From Cladophialophora immunda (lineage: Eukaryota > Ascomycota > Eurotiomycetes > Chaetothyriales > Herpotrichiellaceae), in assembly GCF_000835495.1 (NCBI RefSeq), contig NW_015622546.1, positions 746,883 through 810,882 of the forward strand: a DNA stretch of 64,000 nucleotides. The letters are read 5' to 3'. Within the stretch, counting starts at the first letter, position 1. Every line of letters begins with the position of its first letter. Shown here one piece after another: positions 1 to 11,965 of the stretch. Below the pieces are notes generated by a model. That model was not told where the DNA came from. It saw only the letters and a program-made list of their open reading frames with translations, and did not search any database. Both the position numbers and the translations under genes were made by a program.

Positions 1-1300
1 GCTTCTTCGCCAGCCTGAAGCTGAACTGCATCCGGCTCCCCTTCAACTACCGGCATCTGGAAGATGACATGAACCCGCGGGTGCTGAAGGAGGCTGGATT
101 CAAGCACCTCGACAGGGTGATTGATTTGGTGAGTCTGGTGGTGTTTTCATGGTCGATGACCCTTAAAAGATGACCCTCGCTGAACTCTTTGTCGCGAACT
201 CCAGTGTGCAAAGCACCAGATCTACACGATCCTCGACATGCACACCGCGCCAGGCGGCCAGAACCCCGACTGGCACTCCGATAACCCTACCAACTATGCC
301 GCGTTTTGGGACTACAAGGACCACCAGGACAGGACCATCTGGCTATGGCAAGAGATTGCCAAAAGATATAGGGACAACGCGTGGGTGGCCGGGTACAATC
401 CCATCAACGAACCGTGCGACCCCGAGCATATCCGCCTGCCAGCGTTCTACAAACGGATCGAAGCGGCCATCCGTGCCGTGGACCCTCATCACATCTTGTG
501 GTTGGATGGCAATACCTTTTCGATGGAGTGGAAGGGCTTTGATGAGGTCTTGCCGAATTGCGTGTACGCTCTACATGACTACTCGGTGCGTCCCGAGGTT
601 CTAGGCTAGAACGTTGTGCTTGTGCTAATGAGACGCGCAGATGATGGGCTTCCCTACCGGCGAGCGCTACAAGGGCACCGAAGACCAGAATAGCAAGCTC
701 GAGCGACAGTTCCTGCGGAAAGCTGAATTCATGCTCGACCACAAATGCCCCATCTGGAATGGCGAGTTCGGTCCAGTCTACGCTGACCCAGCCGAGGACA
801 AAGATGCAGACGCCGTCAATCAGGATCGATACAACATGCTCGGCCAACAGCTTAATGTCTACGACAAGTTCAAGATCAGTTGGAGCATCTGGCTGTACAA
901 GGACATCGGCGTCCAGGGGATGGTGCACACGAGCCGCGATTCGAAATGGAACCGTACCATCCAGCCCTTCCTGGACAAAAAGAAGCAGTATCGCTTGGAT
1001 GCGTGGGGGGTGCACCACTCGCCGGAGGCGGAAGCCGCTTTGAATCCTCTCGTAGAGTGGATCGACAAGATCTGTCCGACTGCGAAGGATGCGTATCCAG
1101 GGCCGTGGCAGACCGAAAGGCACGTCATGCGCGCCGTGATCCAGACGTGGTTGAGTGCGCAATTCTCCGACGAGTTTGCCCAACAGTTCAAGGGAATGGA
1201 CTTCAAAGAGCTGGACGAACTGGCGCACAGTTTCCATTTCAACGAATGTGTCCAACGGCAAGGACTGAACAAGATCTTGAGCGAGCATGCTGCTCAGTGA
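1..1300 (+). CDS. Glycoside hydrolase family 5 enzyme, 5' end outside window
   Basis: This is the C-terminal part of a GH5 (beta/alpha)8-barrel hydrolase that would cleave beta-linked glucans or related polysaccharides. The visible exons are <3-128, 205-585 and 641-1300, with GTGAGT and GTGCGT donors and CAG acceptors; the joins keep one reading frame. Family signatures in order are the N-terminal strand LNCIRLPFNY, the YTILDMH strand, the acid/base motif NPINEP (Glu) and the nucleophile motif WNGEFGP (Glu), so both catalytic glutamates are present. A tail of about 100 residues follows the barrel. The N-terminus lies outside the window, so a signal peptide cannot be judged. The stop is TGA at 1298-1300. 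The GH5 subfamily and true substrate cannot be told from the sequence alone. The next gene downstream on the same strand encodes an XlnR-type regulator of polysaccharide-degrading enzymes, which may be coincidence. Confidence 0.9.
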
Positions 1301-3283
1301 GCTGCAACGGCTGCCATTGCAGCAGACGGGTTGATCCACCATGGGGAGCAAGCATCTGTCCACCGCCCTTTATCACCCGACTCATCCGTCGCGCCATGCG
1401 ATAGATCTGAGTACCTAAAAGGCCCCCGGCACTCTCGACCACGGTGGCGAGGTAGCAATATAGGTACTTCCTGCTGATTCATCGATGATAGACTTGGCGC
1501 TATCTACGGTGTGAGGACGGCCCGGCAATTGTTCACTGCAAGCACGCAGGTGTGAGACCGGCAGGGGCATTATCTGCTTGTGAAAAGAGAAGACTGGGAA
1601 TCAACGTGGAAATCGGCGGACGATGACGCATGCAGGCATTGCAGAGGGCAGGTTTGGGAGTGATCCTGCAAAGGACTAGTACGGCGCAGTTCGCGAGGGG
1701 CCCGGGTTGCTCGATATCAACACTCTCCGAAATGGGAGAAGGTCATGGTCCACCATTGGATGACCTAGACAATCGGTAAGCTTGCTGGAAGCTGCTTCCA
1801 TTCGACGATCGAATGCGGCCGAGACCACTGCAGAAGGCTGCACACCGAGCCGTAGAGAAAGAAGACAGCTTCTTGGAAGCGGGACTTGGCTGCGGTCGAA
1901 AACCGTCGAGAAGAGAAGAGGCCTTCGACCGCCAGCTACTTCTCAACCACAGGAAGGGCACGATTGCACCCTGATAAAACACTTCTCTGTGATAAAACAT
2001 CAGAAGACTATCTCGCGAGATCCTTGCCGCCAAACCTCACAATGCTTGTTGATTGGGCGACTGTGGCAAAGATTCCCGCCCTTGGAGGAAGCAGTCGACG
2101 CACAAAGTCCGAGATGTCGGCACTTGTGGCAGCTGAAGAGTGGTGAGGCCAGGGAAAGTGTGCGTAGTATTGAGATCACGAGAATGCTACAATGCCAAAA
2201 GCGAATGTGGTTGGACCGCAGGACGAGGATGATGATGTAGTGGATTGGGTGGCGGTGGGTAGCGGTCGAGGCGGGTGAGTTAGGTAGTACGAAGTTGGTC
2301 GACGGTCGCAGCCTCTCTGGAGTCCTCTGTAGGTGCTCGTAGGGTGCTAGGTGCTCTGGCTATGGGTTGTACGGGGGCGCCTGTGCTCTACACCAGCCCG
2401 AAACCGCCTGGGATGGGGGTGCCCCGCATCACTCGCCCTATCCCCCACGAGGAAGCTGTGAAGACAACTATTGGAACTCGCACCCACTCCTCGCTCCCTC
2501 GCATTTCTCACTCACCCCCCTCTTACTCATCTCCCAGCACAACGCCATCCGCTCACCGTCTGATGTGTGCCATCGAATCACTCTGGAGAGGCAATCGGGT
2601 TCATGGTCGACTTGGCTGCTACCACGGCCACCCCAGAGTGTGCTCCAAAGCACCTCACCGAGGCCATGCGTCTCAGCGGCAGAACGTTGCTGATGGCCGG
2701 CCCCACCCTCTTATTGCCTGCATCCCTGCACTGGCGCAACTGGTCACCACTGCCAGCCTCCAGGGAACCAAGCATCCTGCCAATGATGGGCGTTCACCTA
2801 CCCCAGCTTGCCTAATGTGCCTAACGGGGCGGGCCCCCAGCTTCCAAATGCCATTAGCCACCGGCCCTCACTCACCACCGAAACCACCCAGAAGCCCAGC
2901 GGATGATTGCCCACACCCTGCTTTGACCAGCTGCCCTCGCCTACACGCCCCAACTTCTGCCAATCCCCCGCTGCATCGACGTCCATGGTCGAGGCTTAAC
3001 TCGCCCGTATGCCGCCTCCTCTTCTGATCCTTCAATCATCTCATGTGAGCGAAAAAATTCCCCACACTCACGCTGTTCTTTCTGCTCTGGCTGCCGCCCA
3101 CCGCTTCTGCCACGCCGAGGGTGCGGCTGCCGTCTCCGGTCGCTCGCCGTCGACAACCATCTCAACGCTCCCAACTGCGCATCTTCTTCTGAGCAACAGT
3201 GAACCGCCTGACAACGACGGAGATTTCGAGTTTCGAGCTATGACAGTGGCTGTGTGCTGCTGTCGCCGTCGAGTCCCGCAGAC
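1301..3283. other. Intergenic region between GH5 gene and xlnR
   Basis: About 2 kb with no supported gene. It should hold the GH5 3' end and the promoter and leader of xlnR. From about 2460 onwards the plus strand is rich in C and T tracts, typical of fungal promoters and leaders. Open frames here, such as 2344-3027, have low-complexity Pro/Ser composition and no family resemblance. Confidence 0.6.
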
Positions 3284-5969
3284 ATGCTCTCCCGCATTCC
3301 CCCACAAACCCACAACTCATACTCGGAATTCCACGACTATGCTCAAAGATCCGACTTGATCACCCCCCAACCTCAGCAGCTCGCTTCCATGCTTCAGACC
3401 CAACCCAAGCCATACGACAATGACAATCTGCAGGCCGGTCGCAAGAGGAGGGAGTCGGAGCTCGATCAGAATGAAACAAACGACACCGCGGCCGTTCGAC
3501 GAAGAATAAGTCGAGCTTGCGACCAATGCAACCAACTGCGTACCAAATGTGATGGCAAGCAGCCGTGTGCACACTGTACCGACAATGCCCTTGTCTGCGA
3601 ATATGCCCGCGCTCACAAGAAACGAGGGCGGGCGCCCAAAAAAGAGACGGATGCCAACGACGAGGCCAACTATGCCAATTCGACTCAATCCGTTTCGAAC
3701 AATGCGTCCGCTGTTCGCCAGTCGGCTGGACCAAGGAAGTATTCCACCACTTCCTACACCGGTCACGATGGCATGCTCGATGGGAACCCCTTGCCCACCA
3801 ACAACACACCCCCGAGTGCTGGGTTTGAGACCAACCATCACCAGGCTGCTTTCTTTACCAGTTTCGATCCCTCTTCGGGGGTGAGCATTACTGCCGCGCG
3901 ACAATTGCACGAAATGGATCAGTCCATGGTACCGCAGATTACTCAGAGTCAAGCCATTGATTTTGCTGTTCCCAACCAAGCGTATGCGCCATCCACCCTC
4001 GACTCCATGCACGTGCAAGGGGCAGCACAAGGCTTTGGATTTCCGTTGGGAGACGACTATTCGGTCGCGTTCATGGGTAAAGCACCTATGGTCGAGTCGC
4101 CGGATTGGCTCGCTCTCACGTCGCCCATGTTCATCAACGACCCCTTACCGGCTCAGCCTCGCATCACAGATACGCTAAGATATCCGGTCCTTCGTCCTCT
4201 GCTGCCTCACATCGAGCCCATCATCCCTCAAGCTCTGGCGTGCGACCTGTTGGAGCAGTATTTCACGAGTTCAACTTCAGCTTACCTGAGACCTGCCAAT
4301 CCGTACATATTAGGCTACATCTTCCGAAAGAAGTCTTTCTTGCATCCTACCGATCCGCGGCCTTGTACCCCTGCACTCCTGGCAAGCATGTTGTGGATTG
4401 CGGCACAAACGAGTGATGCGGCTTTCTTGACCACTCAGCTAGATGCCAGGGCCAGGATATGTCAACGACTATTAGAACTCACCATCAACATGCTCAAACC
4501 CCTGATTCACAGCCACCCAAATACCTCTGCCCCCACGCCAAACCCTAATTATCCGCAGATGGCGGCCAACGATGGTGGGCTGGGCGCTCTTGTTGTGCCA
4601 ACGCATTCGGGAGGTCACGGTGTCGATCGGGCACAGATTGACAATCTGGCGACCTACATCCACCTAGCTACGGTAGTATCCGCAAGTGAACGAAAAGCAG
4701 CGAGTCTTCGGTGGTGGAATGCTGCTTGGTCTCTTGCCCGAGAACTTCGACTGGGTCGTGAGCTCCCTGCTAATCCGCCGGAGCAAGATGGGGAGGAGAA
4801 TAATCCTGCGAGCAATCAAACGGACGGTCATTCGGGCGAGAACCGCAAGACATCCGTAGATGACACACGGCGCAACTCCATCGGCTACGTGTCGGAAGAA
4901 GAAAGAGAAGAACGGCGACGGGTGTGGTGGCTGTTGTACATGCAAGATCGGCATCTAGCGTTGTGCTACAACCGACCCATGTTTTTCCTGAATAAGGAAT
5001 GTGAAAGCTTGCTGCAGCCATTGGACGACGACGCTTTCCAGGCAGGGCGATTTGACAAGGCTTCGGATCCTGCGCATCGAAGACGAGGGCTGAACATTGA
5101 ATGCACGTCCCACAGCGTGTTTGGCTATTTCCTGCCTCTGATGGTGATCCTGGGAGAGATTTTAGATCTCAATCATGCTCGCAATCGACCGCGGTTTGGA
5201 CCTAGAGCTAACAAGGCTAAAAACTGGGACGATCACACCGACGAGATCACTCAACAGCTGGAGACGTATGGGCAGAGTCTGAAAGATTTCGAGGCGTCTG
5301 GGGGACATGCTCAAGACACCAGCCACAATGATGTGGTGACCCCGTCTGTGGTATCGGCGGGAACGAATGACTCTCACAGTGCTTCAGAGCTGGCGCTGCA
5401 GACCAAAACTGTGGTAGCATATGGGACACACATTATGCACGTATTGCATATCCTCCTGACCGGCAAGTGGGATCCGATTGCCTTACTGGATGACAACGAC
5501 CTCTGGATCTCTTCGCAGTCCTTTGTGACGGCCACGGGACATGCAGTGAGTGCGGCCGAGGCAGTGGCCGAAATCATCGAAGACGATCCCGACCTGAGCT
5601 TCATGCCCTTCTTTTTCGGCGTGTACCTTCTCCAGGGCAGTTTCTTGCTGCTGCTGTTTGCGGACAAATTACAAGGTGATGTCAGTCCCGATGTGGTCAA
5701 GGCTTGTGAGACGATTGTGCGGGCGCACGAGGCGTGTGTTGCTACCCTGGATACTCAATATCAGGTAAGTGGATATCGATGGACGTGGGCGTGAAGACAT
5801 GAGCAGGAACTGACACCAACGTCAGCGCAACTTCCGGAAGGTGATGCGATCAGCCCTTCAGCAAGTGCGAGGGCGCATCCCCGAGGACCTAGCCGAACAG
5901 CAGCATTGGAGGCGCGAAGTGCTTGCGTTGTACAGATGGACTGGCGACGGCACCGGCCTCGCATTGTAA
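3284..5969 (+). CDS. xlnR: Xylanolytic transcriptional activator XlnR (Zn(II)2Cys6)
   Basis: Nuclear activator of xylanase, cellulase and D-xylose pathway genes in filamentous fungi. Exons are 3284-5764 and 5826-5969 (GTAAGT donor), giving 874 residues. The binuclear zinc cluster starts at Cys79 with spacing C-x2-C-x6-C-x5-C-x2-C-x6-C, inside the XlnR hallmark [20 protein letters not shown]. The fungal-specific regulatory domain follows, including [30 protein letters not shown] and the conserved C-terminal stretch around [20 protein letters not shown]. The intron lies just before [11 protein letters not shown] and the protein ends [14 protein letters not shown], matching the gene structure and C-terminus known for XlnR. 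I chose the ATG at 3284 (MLSR); the open frame extends 10 codons further, but only to a GTG. The spacer between the zinc cluster and the regulatory domain is Ser/Asn/Gln-rich. Family assignment is firm. Confidence 0.96.
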
Positions 5970-8184
5970 AGACACCAAAGCCCTGGGAGGCGATTGTACC
6001 TGAAACCGGGAGGACTCTTCTAGTGTTGGGCACGACGCCCAAAAGCAACTCCTGTCGGGTGTGGCATATTTGCAAATGTTTTGTTTACGACGGACGACAT
6101 GACCTCCATGACGGACTGGGCATTGTTTTGACGGAAGGGATTCAAGATACGGAAATTGGACATGGGAAAAATTTTGTTGTGATGGCGCGTCGTCGCGTGC
6201 CTCTGGTGCTACGGTACTCGGTGATGTACTCCGGGACGAGCTTGTAGGCATCAAGTGTGTATATCGGGGCGAGGCCTTGGGTGCGCCGTGGTGTCGTGTG
6301 ATAAGGTCGATTTTGTTGACGATAGCTCAGATACTCCATATGTAAGCAAGCGCATGAGGCGAGATTGGTTTCTACCCAGGGCTCTGACGAGTGGCAAATG
6401 ATACCGGCAGGGTGAAGCATTCCGCTCATGGAGTCGTTCGGCGTTTCTCCAGGCACACAAATCAGGATGGGAAGATCCGTAAATACGAAGGGCCTCAGCA
6501 GTGAGCACATGCTCGGCAGCCTGGGCTTGTAGAGAAAAGGCCAGATGTGATTGATGCCGCGCAGGGATGGGCCGCTGTCCCCTGTTTTGCCGATGTAATA
6601 TTACTATGGGGAAGACTCGTCAGCAACACCGCAGGGTCTTGAAACAAGATCACAAAGGATGGGAGACTGTACCTACCGACAACGACGCCGCAAGGGACGA
6701 GGCTGCTGCCCGTTGCCACTGGACCCGGTGAGTGAATAGGGATACGGAGAACAATTCACCAACATTTTTCTGCTCCGGCTCTAGACATGGAATCTTGGTG
6801 TGAGGCTGCATTGTTGTTTCACTTTGTTTCTCTCCAGAGTGAAGGGAGAAGCTGCGTGGCAGACAGGGTTTGGAGACTGCCCAAGTGGCACCCAGTGGGC
6901 GCCGAGGGAGCCGCAGACGCCCGTTTGATGCTCCTTTAGCGACGGCTCTGACTTGTAGACAAAGTCCGGATAGGCGACTGCTTTCAGTTAGGCGGCAGCC
7001 CAAGCCCGCCTAGGTACCCGAACTATTGTTGTGGCGGGCTCCCGTGCCCCCCCAAAGCCACGGGCTGCACTGCGGATTGGCGTGCCTCAATTTACCAAGC
7101 CTGGGTGGCAGTTTATTGGAGGGCCGACGCCGCAGGCTTAGACACTCCCCAAAACCTAACCAACGACCTCGCTAGCATCTCGCGCCGCAAGACTCCATCG
7201 ACCCCCATCCACCTGATCCCGCCATTTGTTCCAATCCATGCTCAATCTGGCCGATCCTCCATCACCATGGGCAAAGAGCGAGTGGTGGAGATAGGCAAAA
7301 GACAACAGAATCAGAGAAAGAGGAGGAACAACAAGGCGAAAGAGGAGGGTAGAGGGTGTCAACAACAGACCAAGGGAAACACACAGAAACAGGGAGCCCT
7401 TGGACCCCTCGCCTTCAAATACCAGCCATCAATCATCGCGGGCGCCATCAGAGAGTCCATCGGCAAGAATGCGACGAGACACCATGTCTGTTCTTGCAGC
7501 CACACCAGTGCTCCAGCTCCGGCTCCAGGTCCAACAACTTGGGTCCCGTCGAGAGTGACTTCTGCCCCTCCTCCTGCGATTTCCAAACTAACATCTCCAT
7601 CCACGGCATTCCTCCATCCATCATCCATCTATCAATCAATCGGTCGCACGCACGTCACCTACCCTCCCTCCTTCTGTTTCTTTCTCATCACTCGTTCAAC
7701 ATCCAAGAACTTTGCGCTGTGTCGAACACATCGCGCCCTCTTGCGACCTGACACACCTGTTCCCTCGCAATCCTCTCTCGACTCCATCAACGCAGCTCCC
7801 TGAATCGAGGCGCCCCCAGCCGAGAAAACCGCTTTAGGAATGACGATCGCACCGCCAATTCCACACCGCAATCACTGATTCCCTTTCCAGCATCCGAACA
7901 CCGTTTCCAGTTTCGTTCTCAACAGATCGGGCACCGGCCTTGCTGCAGGTTAGCGACGACGTCCTGCATCCGCGAGCGAGATTTTGCGTAAAATCGGAGC
8001 AGCGTCGCCTTTTATTATTGCTTGTCTGAGTGAGCCGCCAGATCGTCCGGAGTCCTGGGGGGCTGGGCCCGACGCACGACTGTACCACTGGCTGTGACAC
8101 CGCAACCATCTGACCGGATATCCTTCAGCGGACTCGGACGGAATCGTTCTACTACTAGAGAGGAGTTCTCGTCCAACGCCAGCC
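5970..8184. other. Long intergenic region upstream of the disordered-protein gene
   Basis: About 2.2 kb without a supported gene. A purine-rich stretch (about 7270-7375) is followed by a pyrimidine-rich stretch with imperfect ATCC repeats (about 7585-7690), which looks like promoter and leader DNA. A 232-codon open frame at 7105-7803 crosses these tracts, has low-complexity composition and no recognisable domain, and is not called. Confidence 0.55.
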
Positions 8185-10886
8185 ATGCCGGCGATGGCTA
8201 CCGCACTTCCCTCGGGTAGGTGACCTGTTTTGTCTCAGCTGGGAAGCTTACCTTGCAGAGGTCACGTTCTGTTTGGGCGGACCACTGTCATCTTCACCAA
8301 CCATTTCCCGTTGACTGACCTCACGGACCCATCTTTCTCAGCCATGCCCTGCCATTTTCGATCGTCGTTATTTCGTTCTTCCTTCTCCTCTACCAGCTTC
8401 ATCCATGTCTTGTCCGACATCGACTGACCTATGTGTTTTCTTTTCATGCAGACGAATTTGATATGGCCAAGCTGCAAAAGACGCTGAAGCAACGACAGCG
8501 TCATGCAGCCCGAAACAGTGCCAATGTCACCAAGCTGACCCCCGCCGAAATTCGATCGCTTAATAATGGTGCCCTAGCCTCGAAGACGGGTAGTCAATCG
8601 AGTTCGAAAACGACATCAACTCAATCCCGATCAAGGCGTTCAACCAATGCAACGCCTCCAGCAACTCCTGATGAGCTTCCCGCCTATGGAGCACAGACGC
8701 ACAGGAACTCGGTCTCGAGGAACAACAGCGTCAACATCCCGACCCCTCCTCATACGCCCAATGCTCAAAGAAGATCGTCTCAATCCAGCACTCATGGTCA
8801 CCATTACGGTCACCATGTCGTTCACGGCCACGCAAACGGCATTATCCATGCCCCTCGACCTCGCGGATCTGCACAAGCTGCATTCATGTCTGCGAATGGC
8901 TTGTCTTCCCGTCCGTCAAGCTCTGGGTCTTCAACATACCGGGGCCTTCCCAAATACCGAGGACCAGAAGTTACACGTACAGGGTCCTTGACCATGCTAC
9001 AGTACCCGTCGCAGAAGATTGTTTCTAATCCGCTTTCCTACTTCTCGAGACCGCGGCAGAGCCAGGTCAGCACGTCACCAGAGCAAGGGAGGCATGAATC
9101 GCCGGAAATCAGCATTTACCGCGCTCAAAGTTTACGAAACGCACGCTCCAACTCTGTGCCGAATGTCAGCGCTCCGTCATCAAGACCCGTGAGTCCGCCC
9201 AGAGTGACTGACTCACCCGTCTCGATGATTGTGGATGGTACGGAGAAGTTCCCGGTCCTGGATCCCGCGGATGATCCGCACAATCAACCCAAGGTTCTAC
9301 TTGATGAGGAAGTCGCTCCAAACGAAACGAACCCGGAAAATGTTGACACTCAGCCGAAGCAAGCGTCAGAGTCGCCCGTCGAACCAGGAAAGCAAATTGC
9401 CCAGCCCGAATCGCCCAAGAAGGAAAAAGAGAAGCAGAAGCGCTTCACGCTCCATGCGGCACTCTTTGGCGGCGATAAGACCAACCATGAGAGTGCAGAG
9501 AATGTAGGCAAACTCAAAAAGGGGAGAAGGCGGACTCTATCTTTCAGCAAAAACTATGAGGCAGAAAAACCAGAGAACAAGACGGTGACGGCGGTCGAGG
9601 CAATCGACGAAGTCAAAGTAGACGGCGCGACGATTGAGACGGAAGAGTTTTCGACCCATCCGGCTATTCGACCACTCTCCGTCATTATTCCAAGCGAATT
9701 CAAAGGGAAAGAAAAAGAAATCGTCTGCCCCCCCGTCTATGCCCGATGCGCCTGTTGTGGGAAGTTGAAACGGCCTTCAGGGTACTCGGGGGAACTCAGT
9801 CCGGTGCTGGAAAACGAGAATCTAAGAGCCAACTTCAGCTTCGAGATTGAACGAACATCGGGCACTTCGGAGAGGCGAAGTTCTGACGCGAGTCGCCATA
9901 AGTTTATACCCATTATCCCAATGGAAGTTGGCGAGAACGAAACGCGCCAGGCGACAATTGAACCATATTCGGGCCCTCCGAAGGACCCAGTCGAGCATGA
10001 GCAAACGCCCCAGACGGATATGAATATCGCTGCTTCGAGTCCGGTCAGACAGCCTATCGCACAGATGAGTTCGAGTCCACGAAGAATGAAGAGACATTCT
10101 ACACCAGCTCGATTTACTAGGTTCGCAAGCTTGCATGGACGACGAAGTGTGGATTCAACCGTGATCGCTGAAGAAGACGAGGAGGCCGAAGCGGAAGGGG
10201 AAGCGGACGAGAATCAACCTCTCATGAGCGAGCATGCGGCCCCTGAGATAAGTGGTGTGGTAAATCAAATTGTCGCCGCCGCTGCCGGTGCAGATGAGCA
10301 TGTGATCGCGAACAGTCAACCCGTGATTGAGCCGATATCATCAGCAGACAGAGCGTTCGTCGAACCAGTACCCATGATGGCAACTCATGACTCTCAGCTT
10401 ATGACCAGCGAGATTATAGAGAGCATTCCCCTCCTACGGCCGAGTTCAAGATCGGGTTCAGAGAAGTTCTCCACGCCGGCCCGGGGCACTACGCCCGTGC
10501 CTGAGAACGCCAATTTCAGTCCCGATGCCACCTCAATCCAGCCTACCGATTCGACTGAGGCTCAATTCGTGGTGCACGATAAGGTGGAGGACAGTTCCAG
10601 TTCTGTCGCTGTGGACGAACCCCGTCTCTCCACCACCACTGCAACTACGACAACAACCATTACTTCGTCGTCAGAAGTTGGAAGTCCCGCATCACCAAAA
10701 TTCGAGTCGGAATTTTCCGCCTCGTTCTTTGATACACCCGATCTATCTCTTACTCCCAAATTCGAGCCTGGCACAACACCAGCGGGAAGGGACGCGACAT
10801 CAGAGAAGGGAAAGGACAAGGTCACGGGAAAGAGGAAGTCGACGGCAACCGAATGGGTGGCCGAAGTTATGACTGTAAATGCTTGA
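8185..10886 (+). CDS. Large disordered fungal protein with a Cys-rich CACC motif
   Basis: Not assigned to a named family. Exons are 8185-8215 and 8452-10886 (GTAGGT donor, TGCAG acceptor), giving 821 residues that begin MPAMATALPS-DEFDMAKLQ. The N-terminus DMAKLQKTLKQRQRHAARNS is basic and helical. Most of the rest is predicted disorder rich in Ser, Pro, Thr and Glu, with a His-rich patch (GHHYGHHVVHGH, about residues 115-130), Lys/Glu-rich segments and acidic stretches. The only ordered-looking island is near residue 443: RCACCGKLKRPSGY followed by LSPVLENENLRANFSFEIE. Three closely spaced cysteines with no second Cys pair make a classic zinc finger unlikely. No membrane segment or signal peptide is seen. 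The start ATG lies in a purine context (GCCATGC) and is confirmed only by clean splicing. A scaffold or signalling role is possible but unproven. Confidence 0.8.
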
Positions 10887-11965
10887 ATGCGGGCAGCAGT
10901 CGATCTTGGGATGGAGAAAGGCTAGAAGATTTTCTTTTATCGATAAGTGGAACAGGAATTCATGAGGACGTATATCATATATATATCATAAATCACATAG
11001 GAGCGACTTAACGTGGCACAGACGATTGCAGGATTGGCGATATAGCGATTTGAAGGCAATTCACGTATGTGAGGATAGATTGTAGTATCATGCCTTAAGT
11101 CAGGCTGTGACGACGATGTGATTTGCATTCAGACGGCTGAGCGATACGTTCGTTTATCTGGGGCTTCGAGGCTGTGTACAGTATATGTCGGTATGTATTC
11201 GAGCACTCAGCCGGTCTTCCTGGCTCGCTGGCTCAATTGCTACATCAGGACGAAAACCCCTCTCGGCTACCGACTGTAATGGCGTCTGTCCCGTCAGATC
11301 TCGAGCATCCATCGTAGAGTGTAATGGCTTGCCGTATTGTGGGCAGGATTTTGAACCAGGTTTTTGGCCGTTAGATCTGACCGTAACTAGTTTGGACGAA
11401 TCCTCAAGTTTAGATATGGAAAAGTTTCAGAGGGGAGTCCGCTCCTACCCATGTACCTACAGCTGTGGTAGTTAGTCAGATCAGGCTCTGTGGCAGCCTG
11501 ATAGTCCGTACTTAATATATGGATAGCATCCCCCAGATGTTCGGCTGTTGGAATGCAAACAAGCGAACAAACTCGGCGCTTTCCCCTTTCCGAGACTAGC
11601 TCGTCAACCCCCTGCGCCCTCCCGGTCTAGGGTTTGCCTTGCATCGCATCGGAATCCCACAGCCTAACGGTGGTTTTCAAGACGATGATGTGTCATTGAT
11701 TAGAATCGGCGCTCATACTGATACTGTCGATAATACTACCGAATAACTTTCGACACTCTTTGCGTCTTTTCACACCAAATTCCGGAAATGTGATGCTTTG
11801 ATCACGAAGCAGTGGATTCGATTCAGCCCCCCCAACTTACCTCGCGAGAAGTACATCTTCCCTTCCACCCCTAACCCCAACTGCTCCGACCAAAAGTTCT
11901 GGGAACGTAATCACAGACACATCCCAAGTCCCAGAAGAACCCTATCCCACGCTTTCCGTCTCGCT
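10887..11965. other. Convergent intergenic region
   Basis: About 1.1 kb between the 3' end of the plus-strand disordered-protein gene and the 3' end of the minus-strand CaaX gene. It contains AT-rich stretches such as the TATATATATCAT run near 10970-10990, suitable for transcript 3' ends on both strands. No gene, repeat or RNA recognised. Confidence 0.5.

Noticed and set aside
404..1363. 319-codon minus-strand frame opposite the GH5 gene
   Set aside because: Antisense to a clear GH5 coding region with catalytic motifs; no domain of its own.
2344..3027. 227-codon plus-strand open frame upstream of xlnR
   Set aside because: Pro/Ser/His-rich product from a C-rich promoter region, no recognisable family.
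7105..7803. 232-codon plus-strand open frame
   Set aside because: Crosses purine and pyrimidine tracts, low-complexity product, no domain; fits promoter or leader of the gene starting at 8185.
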